A stretch of DNA of 64,000 nucleotides from Porticoccus sp950063125 (GCF_963973895.1 NZ_CAXBBF010000003.1), one strand, 5' to 3'. Positions 8,817 through 18,432 are shown, counted from the stretch's first letter. Notes: a model not told the origin generated them from the letters alone. Numbers and translations are program-made.

Positions 8817-9848
8817 ATGTCTGTATATTCCCCTAAACAACGCCAGGCCGGGTTCGGATTGGCTGTAGCCGCCACTGTCCTGTCGGTGGTCGTTTTGCTG
8901 CTCGGTGTTTTTACCCGCCTGACAGATGCTGGGTTGAGTTGTCCCGACTGGCCGGGCTGTTATGGCAATTTTTCGTGGCTGAGCAATGCTGATGCCATTG
9001 CGCGTGCTGAACGCCTTTATCCCGATAATCTTATCGAACACCAGAAAACCATGGTCGATATGGCTCACCGGTATGCAGCGGGTGTACTGGGTTTGTTGGC
9101 AATTGCTCTGGCTGTTATCTCCTGGTTGCGCAGGGAGGATGAAGGCTACCCATTTCGTCTGCCAACATTTATTTTGTTCCTGGTAGTCTGGCAGAGCCTG
9201 TTTGGTATGTGGTCTGTCACATTAAAATTGTGGCCACAAATTGTGACGCTTCATCTGCTCACTGGCATGGTGACTTGTTCGCTGTTATGGTTACTCACCC
9301 TCCGCCTGAGTGGTCGCGAGTGGCGACTTTCTCCGGAAGTAATGGATCGGTTGGGCAGCGTTAAATCCTGGTTGCTGGCGGTGGTAGCCGTAACCCTGTT
9401 ACAGATTTTTCTGGGGGGATGGACAAGCGCCAACTATGCTGCTTTTGCCTGTGTCGAGTTTCCCACTTGTCAGGGTGAGTGGTGGCCTGACATGGACTTC
9501 AAAAACGGTTTTAACCTAATGCAAACGATCGGACCCAATTACTTGGGCGGGAAGCTGGAAAGTGAAGCTCGAGTAGCCATTCATGTCATACATCGCCTGG
9601 GTGGTTTGATCCTTGGATTGTTGATGATTGGTTTTGCTGTGCGACTGTTCACAATTAAAAGTACTCGGTTTCACTGCATGGGGCTGATAACACTGGCAGT
9701 TTTGACCGTGCAGATTACTCTCGGGGTCAGTAATATTTTTCTGATGTCACCACTGCTTATGGCATTGATGCATCACTTGGCAAGTGTCCTGTTACTGCTG
9801 GTATTGGTCACGATCGCTGCCAGAACCTGGACAGCCAGGCTGGAATGA
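8817..9848 (+). CDS. ctaA: Heme A synthase (CtaA/COX15)
   Basis: Heme A synthase oxidises the C8 methyl group of heme O to formyl, making heme A for subunit I. The protein is 343 residues with eight predicted transmembrane helices in two similar halves. Conserved histidines lie in EHQKTMVDMAHR near residue 81, LHLLTGM near 145, HVIHRLGG near 260 and MHHLAS near 321. LTDAGLSCPDWPGC near residue 38 is a family motif. ATG at 8817 is preferred over the adjacent TTG; the ribosome-binding site is weak. Confidence 0.95.
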   Translation: MSVYSPKQRQAGFGLAVAATVLSVVVLLLGVFTRLTDAGLSCPDWPGCYGNFSWLSNADAIARAERLYPDNLIEHQKTMVDMAHRYAAGVLGLLAIALAVISWLRREDEGYPFRLPTFILFLVVWQSLFGMWSVTLKLWPQIVTLHLLTGMVTCSLLWLLTLRLSGREWRLSPEVMDRLGSVKSWLLAVVAVTLLQIFLGGWTSANYAAFACVEFPTCQGEWWPDMDFKNGFNLMQTIGPNYLGGKLESEARVAIHVIHRLGGLILGLLMIGFAVRLFTIKSTRFHCMGLITLAVLTVQITLGVSNIFLMSPLLMALMHHLASVLLLLVLVTIAARTWTARLE

Positions 9849-9866
9849 CAGATACGGGAGTTTTAA

Positions 9867-10778
9867 ATGATCAATGAATCAGGGGTCGAGATGGAAAAAG
9901 CGGTCTGGCGCGACTATCTGGAGCTCACAAAACCCAACGTAGTGGCATTGATGATCCTCACTACAGTGATTGGTATGTTCCTCTCGGTGCCTGGTATGGT
10001 GCCAGTCAATGTGCTGATTTTAGGTAATCTCGGAATTGCTCTCTGCGCCGGGGCTGCCGCCGTGGTTAACCATGTTGTGGATCGCCAAATCGATACCAAA
10101 ATGGCCAGGACGGTCAATCGTCCGGTGGCAAAGGGTCGTGTCGAACCAGTCCAGGCTATGGTATTTGCCACTGTGCTCGGCCTGCTGGGCATGGCTATCC
10201 TGTTGGTCTACATCAACCCGCTCACTGCCTGGCTGACTCTGGCATCGCTGGTGGGCTATGCCGGTGTCTACACTCTGTTCCTGAAACGCGCCACACCTCA
10301 GAATATTGTAATAGGTGGTTTGGCGGGTGCTGCTCCCCCGCTGCTGGGCTGGACGGCGGTGACGGGCGAGATCCACGGACATGCACTGCTGCTGGTGCTG
10401 ATTATTTTTGCCTGGACACCACCGCATTTCTGGGCGCTGGCAATACACCGTAAGGACGAATACGCCAAGGCGGATATTCCAATGCTGCCGGTTACCCACG
10501 GTGAAAAATACACCAAGCTGCATATTCTCCTGTACACCCTGATGTTGCTGGTAATTAGCGTACTTCCCTTTGTGACCGGCATGAGCGGTTGGCTTTATCT
10601 ACTGGGTGCATTGGCGCTCGGGGTCGGGTTCATTTATTGGGCGATTGTCATGATGGTCGGCAAAAAAGCCAATGCGGGAATGGATACTTTTAAGTACTCG
10701 ATCATCTACCTGATGGCGCTGTTTGTGATCATGTTACTTGATCACTATCTGATTACGGTCCCCGCATTCTTTCCCTAG
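9867..10778 (+). CDS. ctaB: Protoheme IX farnesyltransferase (heme O synthase)
   Basis: This enzyme transfers a farnesyl group to heme B to make heme O, the substrate of CtaA. The 303-residue UbiA-family membrane protein has the first Asp-rich motif NHVVDRQIDTKM near residue 68 and the second, KDEYAKADIPMLPV, near residue 196. A GGGAG site lies 6 bp before the ATG. It is 18 bp downstream of ctaA, so both heme A steps are co-transcribed. The family is also called cyoE. Confidence 0.95.
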   Translation: MINESGVEMEKAVWRDYLELTKPNVVALMILTTVIGMFLSVPGMVPVNVLILGNLGIALCAGAAAVVNHVVDRQIDTKMARTVNRPVAKGRVEPVQAMVFATVLGLLGMAILLVYINPLTAWLTLASLVGYAGVYTLFLKRATPQNIVIGGLAGAAPPLLGWTAVTGEIHGHALLLVLIIFAWTPPHFWALAIHRKDEYAKADIPMLPVTHGEKYTKLHILLYTLMLLVISVLPFVTGMSGWLYLLGALALGVGFIYWAIVMMVGKKANAGMDTFKYSIIYLMALFVIMLLDHYLITVPAFFP

Positions 10779-10853
10779 CAAGGGATTTTGAGTAGTTATA
10801 TCCAAAAAAGTGAGATATCCAACGTGTTAATCTGGCAAAAAAATAGGGGCAGT

Positions 10854-11480
10854 GTGAAGCTGACAGTCACGATACTGGTGGTTTTTATTGCGCTGGTGGT
10901 CACTGGCTTTGTCTTCAAACTGAATCAGCCTCGTGTCCTTAGTCAACAGGAACTACAGGCCAATGGTGCCGTTTTGCTGGATACACCCCGCCAGTTCAGC
11001 GAATTTCAGTTAACCGACCATCGGGGCGAAGTATTCGACAAAAACAGTTTGAAAGGAAAGTGGTCACTGCTGTTTTTCGGATTCACCCACTGTCCCGATA
11101 TCTGTCCCACTGCTATGGCTTCGGCTGCCAGAATGTACGCCGGCCTCGAACCCGACGAGCAGGAAAAACTCCAGATCGTGCTGATTTCGCTGGATCCAGA
11201 AAGGGATACCACGGATAAACTTGCTGAATATGTGCCCTATTTCAACCCGGAATTTGTTGGTGCCACCGGCGACAAATATGTGTTGCTCAAGCTGGCCACC
11301 GAGCTGAACGTCGCCTTTACGAAAGTTGAGTTGGAAGGTGGTGATTATACCATAGATCACAGCGGTAACATGGTGCTCGTTAATCCCTATGGAGACTACC
11401 ACGGTTTCCTCAAGCCACCCTTTGAAGAAGAACAGATGCGCCTGACTTTGCGCTCGATTATTGCTTCATTTCGACATTAA
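10854..11480 (+). CDS. sco: SCO1/SenC family copper chaperone
   Basis: SCO proteins load copper into the CuA site of subunit II. The protein has an N-terminal membrane anchor and a thioredoxin fold with C80-P-D-I-C84 and distal H169, the three expected copper ligands. I chose GTG at 10854 because AGGGG lies 4 bp upstream and the resulting 208 residues match the family length. An in-frame TTG at 10788 would add 22 residues. It is the last gene of the oxidase block. Confidence 0.93.
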   Translation: MKLTVTILVVFIALVVTGFVFKLNQPRVLSQQELQANGAVLLDTPRQFSEFQLTDHRGEVFDKNSLKGKWSLLFFGFTHCPDICPTAMASAARMYAGLEPDEQEKLQIVLISLDPERDTTDKLAEYVPYFNPEFVGATGDKYVLLKLATELNVAFTKVELEGGDYTIDHSGNMVLVNPYGDYHGFLKPPFEEEQMRLTLRSIIASFRH

Positions 11481-11509
11481 CGCCGCTATTTGATAGGTCC
11501 TCACGGAGC

Positions 11510-12289
11510 TCACTGCTTTTTAATCAATGAGAGCAAAAACAGTCCTCCGGCACAGAGTACGATCGATGGCCCGGCTGGCGTGTCCAGAAACCAGGAGCTT
11601 GATAACCCGCAAATGACGGCGATACAGCCCAAGAGACTGGCCAGCAATGCCATCTGCTCCGGGGTCCGCGCGAAGCGTCTCGCCGTGGCGGCGGGTATAA
11701 CCAGTAGCGATGTGATCAACAGGATTCCGACGACTTTCATCGCAATGGCAATTTCCAGGGCAATTATCAACATAAAAGCCGACCGCACAGCCGTTACCGG
11801 TATTCCCTCCACCCTGGCCAGTTCTTCATGGATGGTGATCGACAGGAGCGGTCTCCAGAGTAGTACCATCAATAAAATCGATGCGGTACCAATACTGTAG
11901 ATAATCACAATATCTTGCGCTGTAACGGTTAATAAATCGCCAAACAATAGGCTGAGCAAATCCACTTTGACAGATGGCATCAGCGAGATTGCCACCAGAC
12001 CAATGGCCAGTGAGGTATGTGAAAGAATTCCCAGCAGGGTGTCTGAGGCAAGATTTTGCTGTTGTTGCAATACCACCAGGATTAGCGCCAGTACCAAGCA
12101 GACAATGACCACCGAGAGGGTTGGGTGAATTGACATCAACAGGGCCAGTGCCACCCCCAGCAGGGAAGAGTGAGCCAGGGTATCGCCAAAATAGGCCATG
12201 CGCCGCCAGACAATAAAGGCACCCAGCGGTCCGGTGACCAGGGCAACCCCCAGCCCTGCCAGCAGGGCGTAAAGTAAAACATCAATCAT
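11510..12289 (-). CDS. znuB: Zinc ABC transporter permease ZnuB
   Basis: Membrane subunit of the high-affinity zinc importer. From ATG 12289 it is 259 residues with seven to eight hydrophobic helices and the ABC-3 family motif GDTLAHSSLLGVAL near residue 37. The open frame extends upstream inside znuC, but GGAGGTG just before 12289 and the family N-terminus fix the start. It overlaps znuC by 8 bp, indicating translational coupling. Confidence 0.94.
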   Translation of the reverse strand: MIDVLLYALLAGLGVALVTGPLGAFIVWRRMAYFGDTLAHSSLLGVALALLMSIHPTLSVVIVCLVLALILVVLQQQQNLASDTLLGILSHTSLAIGLVAISLMPSVKVDLLSLLFGDLLTVTAQDIVIIYSIGTASILLMVLLWRPLLSITIHEELARVEGIPVTAVRSAFMLIIALEIAIAMKVVGILLITSLLVIPAATARRFARTPEQMALLASLLGCIAVICGLSSSWFLDTPAGPSIVLCAGGLFLLSLIKKQ

Positions 12290-13031
12290 GGTGGCCACCT
12301 CCGGAATGGCCATTGCGGCTGTTATCTTCCGAGTCATGACTGTGATCGTGGTGGTGCGTGTAGGGTGCGGTCCTGCTGCCGAAAAGCTCAATAAAAGCCG
12401 GGTTTGTACTGACCTGGTCGGGGTGGCCATGACAGCAGACATGCTGGTTGAGGCAGATAACTTCGTCCGTGGCCGACATCACCAGATGCAGATCGTGGGA
12501 GACCATCAGCACGCCGCAGTCCAGTCGATCCCGGAGTTGCCCGATCAGGCGATAAAGGCCTTCCTGGCCGATCACGTCAACACCCTGAACCGGTTCATCG
12601 AGTACCAGTAAATTGGGTTTTCGCAGAATAGCCCGGGCCAGCAGAGCCCGCTGCATTTCGCCGCCGGAGAGGGATTGCAAGGGCATATCAATCAACTTCT
12701 CAATGCCAACTTCGGCCAGTGCATTGAGGCACAGCGGTAAGCTGGGTTCTGCCAGCGACAGAAAACGCCGCAGTGTAAGGGGCAGTGTCGGGTCGATATG
12801 TAATTTTTGTGGCATGTACCCGACACGCAGGTCAGGGGCCCGGGTCACTGTACCAGTATCCGGTTTGAGTAAACTGAGTACAATTTTTACCAGGGTGGTT
12901 TTGCCGGCCCCGTTCGGTCCAATCAGTGTAATAATCTGCCCCGTTTTGATGGTCAGGCTGACGTCCGATAAAACACGGTTGCCCTGAAAGGCATGTCCGA
13001 TGGCGCTGAGTTCGATCAGTGGCGCCTTCAC
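12282..13031 (-). CDS. znuC: Zinc ABC transporter ATPase ZnuC
   Basis: ATPase of the zinc importer, with Walker A GPNGAGKTT near residue 38, signature LSGGEMQRALLARA near 121 and Walker B NLLVLDEP near 141. The last 25 residues are rich in histidine (THHHDHSHD and GGGHHD), typical of ZnuC and probably involved in zinc handling. GTG at 13031 overlaps the zur stop as GTGA and has GGAG 8 bp upstream; GTG at 13040 is a less likely start. It forms an operon with zur and znuB. Confidence 0.94.
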   Translation of the reverse strand: MKAPLIELSAIGHAFQGNRVLSDVSLTIKTGQIITLIGPNGAGKTTLVKIVLSLLKPDTGTVTRAPDLRVGYMPQKLHIDPTLPLTLRRFLSLAEPSLPLCLNALAEVGIEKLIDMPLQSLSGGEMQRALLARAILRKPNLLVLDEPVQGVDVIGQEGLYRLIGQLRDRLDCGVLMVSHDLHLVMSATDEVICLNQHVCCHGHPDQVSTNPAFIELFGSRTAPYTHHHDHSHDSEDNSRNGHSGGGHHD

Positions 13032-13516
13032 AATTGGCACTCCGGGCAGATACCGACAATTTCAATCACTTTGGATTTCACCTGAAAGTTTGCCCGCCCG
13101 GCGGCATGTTTGACGGCATGATCCACCTGGTCGTCGCTGCACTCTGCAGTTGAACCGCATTGTCCACAGATGAGAAAAAAATCACTGTGGTAATTACCGG
13201 GAAAGGGGCAACCTATGTAGGCGTTCAGGGACGAGAGGCGATGAATCAGGCCCTGGTCCAGCAGGAACTGAATCGCCCGGTAAACCGTAGGCGGCAAAAT
13301 ACGATGAGCAGACATTTCTGATTGCGACATGAGGTCGACTATTTCATAGGCGCCGAGTGGGCGGTGACTGGCCCATATGGTTTTCAGAACCGTTTCACGT
13401 ATCGGCGTGAGCCGGGCTTTTCTGGCATCACAAAGCTCCTTGGCACGGCACAGTGCTGCATTGATACAGCGCTTGTGGTCATGGCGGTGATAAGCGATTC
13501 GGGAGTTGGTCAGCAT
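13028..13516 (-). CDS. zur: Zinc uptake regulator Zur (Fur family)
   Basis: Zn-dependent repressor of zinc uptake genes. The 162-residue Fur-family protein has an N-terminal winged helix (about residues 30-90) and the structural zinc cysteines CGQCG near residue 118 and CPEC near 158. Location in front of znuCB and divergent from znuA supports Zur rather than Fur. It probably represses its own operon and znuA through sites in the 209-bp gap. Confidence 0.92.
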   Translation of the reverse strand: MLTNSRIAYHRHDHKRCINAALCRAKELCDARKARLTPIRETVLKTIWASHRPLGAYEIVDLMSQSEMSAHRILPPTVYRAIQFLLDQGLIHRLSSLNAYIGCPFPGNYHSDFFLICGQCGSTAECSDDQVDHAVKHAAGRANFQVKSKVIEIVGICPECQL

Positions 13517-13533
13517 TTCTAGTCTCTTCAGAA

Positions 13534-13556
13534 AAAATGTTACTTTGTATCGTTTA
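13534..13556. promoter_or_regulatory. Candidate Zur box upstream of zur
   Basis: AAAATGTTA, five bases, then TATCGTTTA forms an imperfect 23-bp palindrome with the length and spacing of the proteobacterial Zur box (GAAATGTTA-N5-TAACATTTC). The left half matches 8 of 9 bases and the right half 6 of 9. It lies 18 bp upstream of the zur start. Confidence 0.5.
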
Positions 13557-13590
13557 TTCTGTAGTTGAGAATACAGTTCAACTCAAATAG

Positions 13591-13611
13591 GTAATATTGA
13601 TACATTATTGC
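13591..13611. promoter_or_regulatory. Candidate second operator in the zur-znuA gap
   Basis: GTAATATTG, ATA, CATTATTGC is an imperfect palindrome (7 of 9 paired positions) in the middle of the zur-znuA intergenic region. It is AT-rich like Zur sites but matches the consensus less well than the site at 13534. It could control znuA. Confidence 0.35.
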
Positions 13612-13725
13612 ATTTATATTTGGTTGCCACGGTATGAACCATTTATGGCTCTAGAGCCTGGCAGCCAGTATACTTTCAGGGCCTGTAGTTGAATCTCCAT
13701 TGATGAAACAATATAGCAATACATA

Positions 13726-14637
13726 ATGAAAAAGAAGACATATACACATGGGATCGCCCTGTTGATTGCTGGCGCAATGCTGGCAAACAGGATCATTGCA
13801 GATGAAGTCCCAGAAGTGATCGCTTCCATCAAGCCCCTCGCTGCCATAGCTGAGGCAATTGCTGGTGAAAGCGTTGTGGTCAAAGTGTTATTACCGGCAA
13901 ATATCTCACCCCACGACTACTCACTGAAATTTTCCGATCTTCGTGCACTAAGGTCTGCCAAGCTGATCATTTGGATTGGTCCACACTTTGAGTCTGTGTT
14001 ACAGAAACCCCTGGCACAACGGTCTGACTCGCAGTTACAGATTGCCGAATTAAACGGGCTGATTTGGCCACCGGAACACACTGAAAAAACCCCGGAGCAC
14101 TCACACGGACATGCGCATGATGGTCTCACACGGGATTTACATGTCTGGCTCAATCCGATTAACGGAATCGTGATTGCCCGGGCGATTGCAGCGGAGCTGA
14201 CCAGGAAATACCCTGCCAAACAGGCCATTTTTGATCAGAATCTCGAGGCGTTTACCGAGGTGGTTACTCAACTGGACTCAGTGAGCAGGCAGCGGCTTGC
14301 GGGTTTGCGCGAACGCGGTTTTATCGTCATGCATGATGGCTATAGTCATTTTGTCGCTCATTACGGACTGACGCAGTTGGCTATGATGCAGCTGTCCAGC
14401 GGGGTAACACAAGGCATCCGCCACTATGGGCAAATGTTGGCGCTGGGGCAGCAAGTAGGCTGTGTCTTCAGCGAGCCGCAACTGGACAGTAAGGCCGCCC
14501 ACCAGTTGGCACAGCAACTGGGGGCAAAAAGTGCCGAGCTCGACCCCCTGGGTATCCACCTGGATTCAGTAAAGGGGGGTTATCCAGTGCTGATAGAGGG
14601 TGTTGTGGACGCGTTTGTCAGTTGCCTGAGCGAATAG
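13726..14637 (+). CDS. znuA: Zinc ABC transporter substrate-binding protein ZnuA
   Basis: Periplasmic zinc-binding component of the importer. The 303-residue protein has a signal peptide ending near residue 25 and the family start VIASIKPLAAIAEAI. A His-rich loop HSHGHAHD lies near residue 125, and metal-ligand histidines are expected at PHDYSLKF, HVWLNP and HDGYSHFV. It is divergent from zur. The ribosome-binding site is weak. Its end is 5 bp from the convergent thrB-like gene. Confidence 0.93.
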   Translation: MKKKTYTHGIALLIAGAMLANRIIADEVPEVIASIKPLAAIAEAIAGESVVVKVLLPANISPHDYSLKFSDLRALRSAKLIIWIGPHFESVLQKPLAQRSDSQLQIAELNGLIWPPEHTEKTPEHSHGHAHDGLTRDLHVWLNPINGIVIARAIAAELTRKYPAKQAIFDQNLEAFTEVVTQLDSVSRQRLAGLRERGFIVMHDGYSHFVAHYGLTQLAMMQLSSGVTQGIRHYGQMLALGQQVGCVFSEPQLDSKAAHQLAQQLGAKSAELDPLGIHLDSVKGGYPVLIEGVVDAFVSCLSE

Positions 14638-14642
14638 TGCGG

Positions 14643-15599
14643 TTAATCAGGCAGGGGTATGTAACCGACAATCCGGCGGCGAAGCTTTTCCTTGTATTCA
14701 GCCGGATCACGTTTTACTGACAGTGTGTCGCTGTGCTCGGGAAGGAGTGAGTTTAATAGTCTGGATATCCAGAATCGGGTGGCAGAGAAACATAAAATGT
14801 CTTGCCAATACTGATTTTCCACTGTGGTGAAAGGTCTTTCAGCAGCATAGGCGTCCAGCAATGCGCTGGTCAGTTGCCGGTCCAGCTCACCCTGTTGATT
14901 ACAACACCATTCATTAACTGCCTGGGCTACATCCAGCAGGAGCCAGTCAGTGCAGGCAAAGAAGAACCCCGTCACAGCTTGAAGTTGCGCCCCTCTGAAA
15001 ATCAACTGGTCGGCAAACAGGCTGCCTATCAGGGGGCCGGAGGGGAGCACAGGGCCAGCCTCGGCCGTCCGTCTGAATCGAATCAACTGTTCTTTCAGTA
15101 ACGCAGCATCACCTGCCGACAATTGGTCTATCACCTCCTGCGCGGCAAGATCCAGCCATATCAGGCTGCGGGGGTTGCTGTACTGTTCACTGAAGCCACG
15201 AGTACTGGCGTGCATTCTGCCAAGGAACGTACCAATTTCCTGGCATATTGAAGGGTTTGGCTGCTCTGGCGCCTGCCCTTCCGGTAACTGAAACAGCAGT
15301 GCCGGCGATTCGCCATAGTTGGTCACATGATGACCCGAGTGATCGGCAAGACAGGGCGTGACGGGGATTTGTTGCCCCCTGAGGTAATTCACCAATCGAG
15401 CTGAGAACGCGAGCCGATCCCTGGCAGCCTCCCCCGCCACCACGAGAAAAAAACGGTCGCCGGCGCCAACGCTGAATCTGCAGGTCAGGTGATTCCGGGC
15501 TGAATAAATGGCATCAATGCCAGCGACCAATCTTTCCGGTGAGTATTGGACAAGAAAATGATTGAGTGTCCGGATATCTGGCAGCAGGAACGAAGACAT
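14643..15599 (-). CDS. Homoserine kinase-like protein (type II, APH fold) lacking catalytic residues
   Basis: The 318-residue protein aligns with type II homoserine kinase (ThrB of Pseudomonas, aminoglycoside-phosphotransferase fold) and sits at the same place between znuA and polA. The family catalytic loop H-x-D-L-F-x-D-N is here I191-G-S193-L-F-A-D197-Q198, so the catalytic Asp, the His and the Asn are all changed. The metal-binding Asp of the IDFYYAC motif is G211 in VTGFFFAC. Surrounding residues, including LLLDVAQAVNEWC, are preserved, which argues against random decay. I infer a pseudokinase or a protein with a new role. Kinase activity is unlikely. Confidence 0.85.
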   Translation of the reverse strand: MSSFLLPDIRTLNHFLVQYSPERLVAGIDAIYSARNHLTCRFSVGAGDRFFLVVAGEAARDRLAFSARLVNYLRGQQIPVTPCLADHSGHHVTNYGESPALLFQLPEGQAPEQPNPSICQEIGTFLGRMHASTRGFSEQYSNPRSLIWLDLAAQEVIDQLSAGDAALLKEQLIRFRRTAEAGPVLPSGPLIGSLFADQLIFRGAQLQAVTGFFFACTDWLLLDVAQAVNEWCCNQQGELDRQLTSALLDAYAAERPFTTVENQYWQDILCFSATRFWISRLLNSLLPEHSDTLSVKRDPAEYKEKLRRRIVGYIPLPD

Positions 15600-15711
15600 G
15601 GCGTTAATGATACCTCACGAATTTCCTGGTTAGATTAGCCGCTTGTTGGCTGGAAAGAAACAATTTGGGGTATGCTTCACCCATCCAAGTCTCTGCTCAA
15701 GTTGCCTGCCA

Positions 15712-18432
15712 ATGAATGATAAAACACCGCTCGTACTGGTGGATGGATCCTCCTACCTTTACCGGGCTTTTCACGCGTTACCCCCCCTGATTACTTCGGG
15801 TGGACAGCCAACTGGTGCCATCAAGGGGGTTATCTCAATGATACGCCGCCTGTTGAAGGACTACCCGGGAAGCCCGCTGGTGGTGGTTTTTGATGCGAAG
15901 GGGAAAACCTTTCGCGATGAACTCTTTGAAGCGTACAAGTCACACCGCCCACCGATGCCCGATGAGCTGAGACAGCAGATTGAACCGATCCATCAGATTA
16001 TCCGTGCCATGGGGTTGCCCCTGCTGGTTGAAGAGGGGGTGGAAGCAGACGATGTCATTGGCACGCTTGCGCTGAAAGCCTCGCAAAACCAGACCCCTGT
16101 GGTGATCTCCACTGGTGACAAGGATATGGCTCAACTGGTTTCAGAGCAGATTACGCTGGTCAACACCATGACTGAAACGGTCATGGATCCGCAGGGGGTG
16201 ATCGACAAATTCGGTATTCCGCCAGAATTGATGATTGATTATCTGGCGCTGGTTGGCGACAAATCAGACAACATCCCCGGTGTCCCTGGCGTCGGTGAAA
16301 AAACGGCCCTGGCCATACTGCAAAATCTGGGTGGTATGGATGCCATATACGGCAATCTGGAGGCGGTTGCCGAGCTCGATTTCCGCGGCGCCAAAAAAAC
16401 ACCGGCAAAGCTTGCCGAGAACCGGGACCAGGCATTTCTTTCCTACCAGCTGGCGACCATTAAAACCGACGTGCCATTGACAGTAACCTTGTCGGAGCTG
16501 GGCAATGGCTTGCCCGATAACGCCGCCCTGCTCGACTGGTTCCGCCAACTGGAGTTCAAGGGCTGGGTAGAGGAATTGCTCGCTGCCGGGGAAAGTGACA
16601 ACAGTTTGTTGTCACCAGCCGCTGACAAAGACTACCAGGTGATTCTCACTCAGCAGCAACTCGATCAGTGGCTACAGAAATTGGAGCGGGCTGAATTGGT
16701 CGCCTTTGACACGGAAACCACCAGCCTCGACTACATGCAGGCCAGCATTGTCGGCGTCTCCTTTGCAATTGCCGCGCATCAGGCGGCCTATGTCCCCCTT
16801 GCCCACGACTATCTGGGTGCACCCCGGCAACTCGATCGGGATGCGGTGCTGGAACAATTGAAGCCGTTGCTCGAGTCACCAAAACTCGCCAAGGTAGGCC
16901 AAAACCTCAAATATGACATGAGTGTACTGGCCAATCACGGTATTGCCATGCAGGGCATCCGCTTCGACACCATGCTTGAATCCTATGTGCTGGATTCCAC
17001 TGCAACACGGCACGATATGGATAGCCTGGCATTGAAGTACCTCGGGGAAAAAACCACCCACTTTCAGGATATAGCTGGCAAAGGTGCCAATCAGCTCACC
17101 TTCAATCAGATTGCCATTGAGCAGGCCGCTCCCTACGCGGCAGAAGATGCGGATATCACCCTGAGGCTTCATGAAACACTCTGGCCAAAATTGCAGGATA
17201 TCACCGGGCTGGCGCATGTTTACCAGGCCATTGAAATGCCATTGGTGCCTGTTCTGTCAAGAATAGAAAGAAATGGAACAAAAGTAAGCGCTGACTTACT
17301 TCGGAAACAAAGCGACCAGTTGGGTGAACGCATAGCGGAGTTGGAGCAGCAGGCTTTTGAGTTGGCGGGGGAAGAATTCAATCTGGCCTCACCAAAACAG
17401 CTCGGCTACATTCTCTTTGAAAAATTGAAAATTCCGGTACAAAAGAAAACGGCCAAAGGCGCCGCTTCCACCAAAGAAGAGGTGCTGCAGGAGTTGGCGC
17501 TGGATTACCCGCTGCCGAAATTACTGCTTGAGCATCGTAGCCTCAGCAAGCTCAAGTCCACCTATACCGATAAGCTGCCTTCGCTAGTTAATGCTGCTAC
17601 AGGGCGAATTCATACTTCCTATCATCAGGCGGTAACGGCAACCGGTCGGTTGTCTTCCTCTGACCCGAATTTACAGAATATTCCCGTTCGCTCCGCAGAG
17701 GGGCGTCGCATTCGCCAGGCATTTGTAGCCACAGAAGGTTGCAAGATAGTGGCGGCCGATTATTCGCAAATCGAGCTGCGAATCATGGCCCATCTCTCGG
17801 GAGACCGCGGATTAAAAGCAGCATTCGATCAGAATCTTGATGTGCACAGTGCCACGGCCGCAGAGGTGTTTGGCGTCGAACTGGCTTCGGTGACGGGAGA
17901 ACAGCGGCGCAGTGCCAAGGCGATCAATTTTGGATTGATCTACGGCATGTCAGCCTTTGGTCTGGGCCGCCAGTTGCACATTGGGCGGAATCAGGCCCAG
18001 GAATATATCGATTTGTATTTTGCCCGCTACCCCGGGGTGCAGGCCTACATGGAGTCCACCCGAAAGCGTGCAGCCGAGCAAGGCTATGTTGAAACACTGT
18101 TTGGCCGGCGGTTGTATCTGCCCGAAATCAGGGCCAGTAACGGGATGCGTCGGCAGGCTGCAGAGCGTACTGCGATCAACGCCCCGATGCAGGGAACAGC
18201 GGCCGATATCATTAAACTGGCAATGATCAGTGTTGATCAGTGGTTGGCGGATAAAAAGCTCAACGCCAGGATGATCATGCAAGTGCACGATGAACTGGTT
18301 CTGGAGGTTCCCCAGGCCGAGCTGGAGGACGTGTTGTCTGGCCTCAAGGCTCGCATGACCGATGCCGCCCGGCTCGATGTGCCGCTGCTTGTCGATGTGG
18401 GTGTCGGTGATAACTGGGATGAGGCACATTAA
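15712..18432 (+). CDS. polA: DNA polymerase I
   Basis: Repair and Okazaki-fragment polymerase, 906 residues. Domains in order are a 5'-3' exonuclease (about 1-290), a 3'-5' proofreading domain whose DxE motif is intact in AFDTETTSLDY near residue 330, and the polymerase with motif A VAADYSQIELR near 681, motif B RRSAKAINFGLIYG near 732 and motif C MQVHDELVLE near 855. The frame opens upstream at TTG 15643, but ATG 15712 gives the standard start MNDKTPLVLVDGSS. A hairpin (18434-18456) follows without a T run. Confidence 0.97.
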   Translation: MNDKTPLVLVDGSSYLYRAFHALPPLITSGGQPTGAIKGVISMIRRLLKDYPGSPLVVVFDAKGKTFRDELFEAYKSHRPPMPDELRQQIEPIHQIIRAMGLPLLVEEGVEADDVIGTLALKASQNQTPVVISTGDKDMAQLVSEQITLVNTMTETVMDPQGVIDKFGIPPELMIDYLALVGDKSDNIPGVPGVGEKTALAILQNLGGMDAIYGNLEAVAELDFRGAKKTPAKLAENRDQAFLSYQLATIKTDVPLTVTLSELGNGLPDNAALLDWFRQLEFKGWVEELLAAGESDNSLLSPAADKDYQVILTQQQLDQWLQKLERAELVAFDTETTSLDYMQASIVGVSFAIAAHQAAYVPLAHDYLGAPRQLDRDAVLEQLKPLLESPKLAKVGQNLKYDMSVLANHGIAMQGIRFDTMLESYVLDSTATRHDMDSLALKYLGEKTTHFQDIAGKGANQLTFNQIAIEQAAPYAAEDADITLRLHETLWPKLQDITGLAHVYQAIEMPLVPVLSRIERNGTKVSADLLRKQSDQLGERIAELEQQAFELAGEEFNLASPKQLGYILFEKLKIPVQKKTAKGAASTKEEVLQELALDYPLPKLLLEHRSLSKLKSTYTDKLPSLVNAATGRIHTSYHQAVTATGRLSSSDPNLQNIPVRSAEGRRIRQAFVATEGCKIVAADYSQIELRIMAHLSGDRGLKAAFDQNLDVHSATAAEVFGVELASVTGEQRRSAKAINFGLIYGMSAFGLGRQLHIGRNQAQEYIDLYFARYPGVQAYMESTRKRAAEQGYVETLFGRRLYLPEIRASNGMRRQAAERTAINAPMQGTAADIIKLAMISVDQWLADKKLNARMIMQVHDELVLEVPQAELEDVLSGLKARMTDAARLDVPLLVDVGVGDNWDEAH

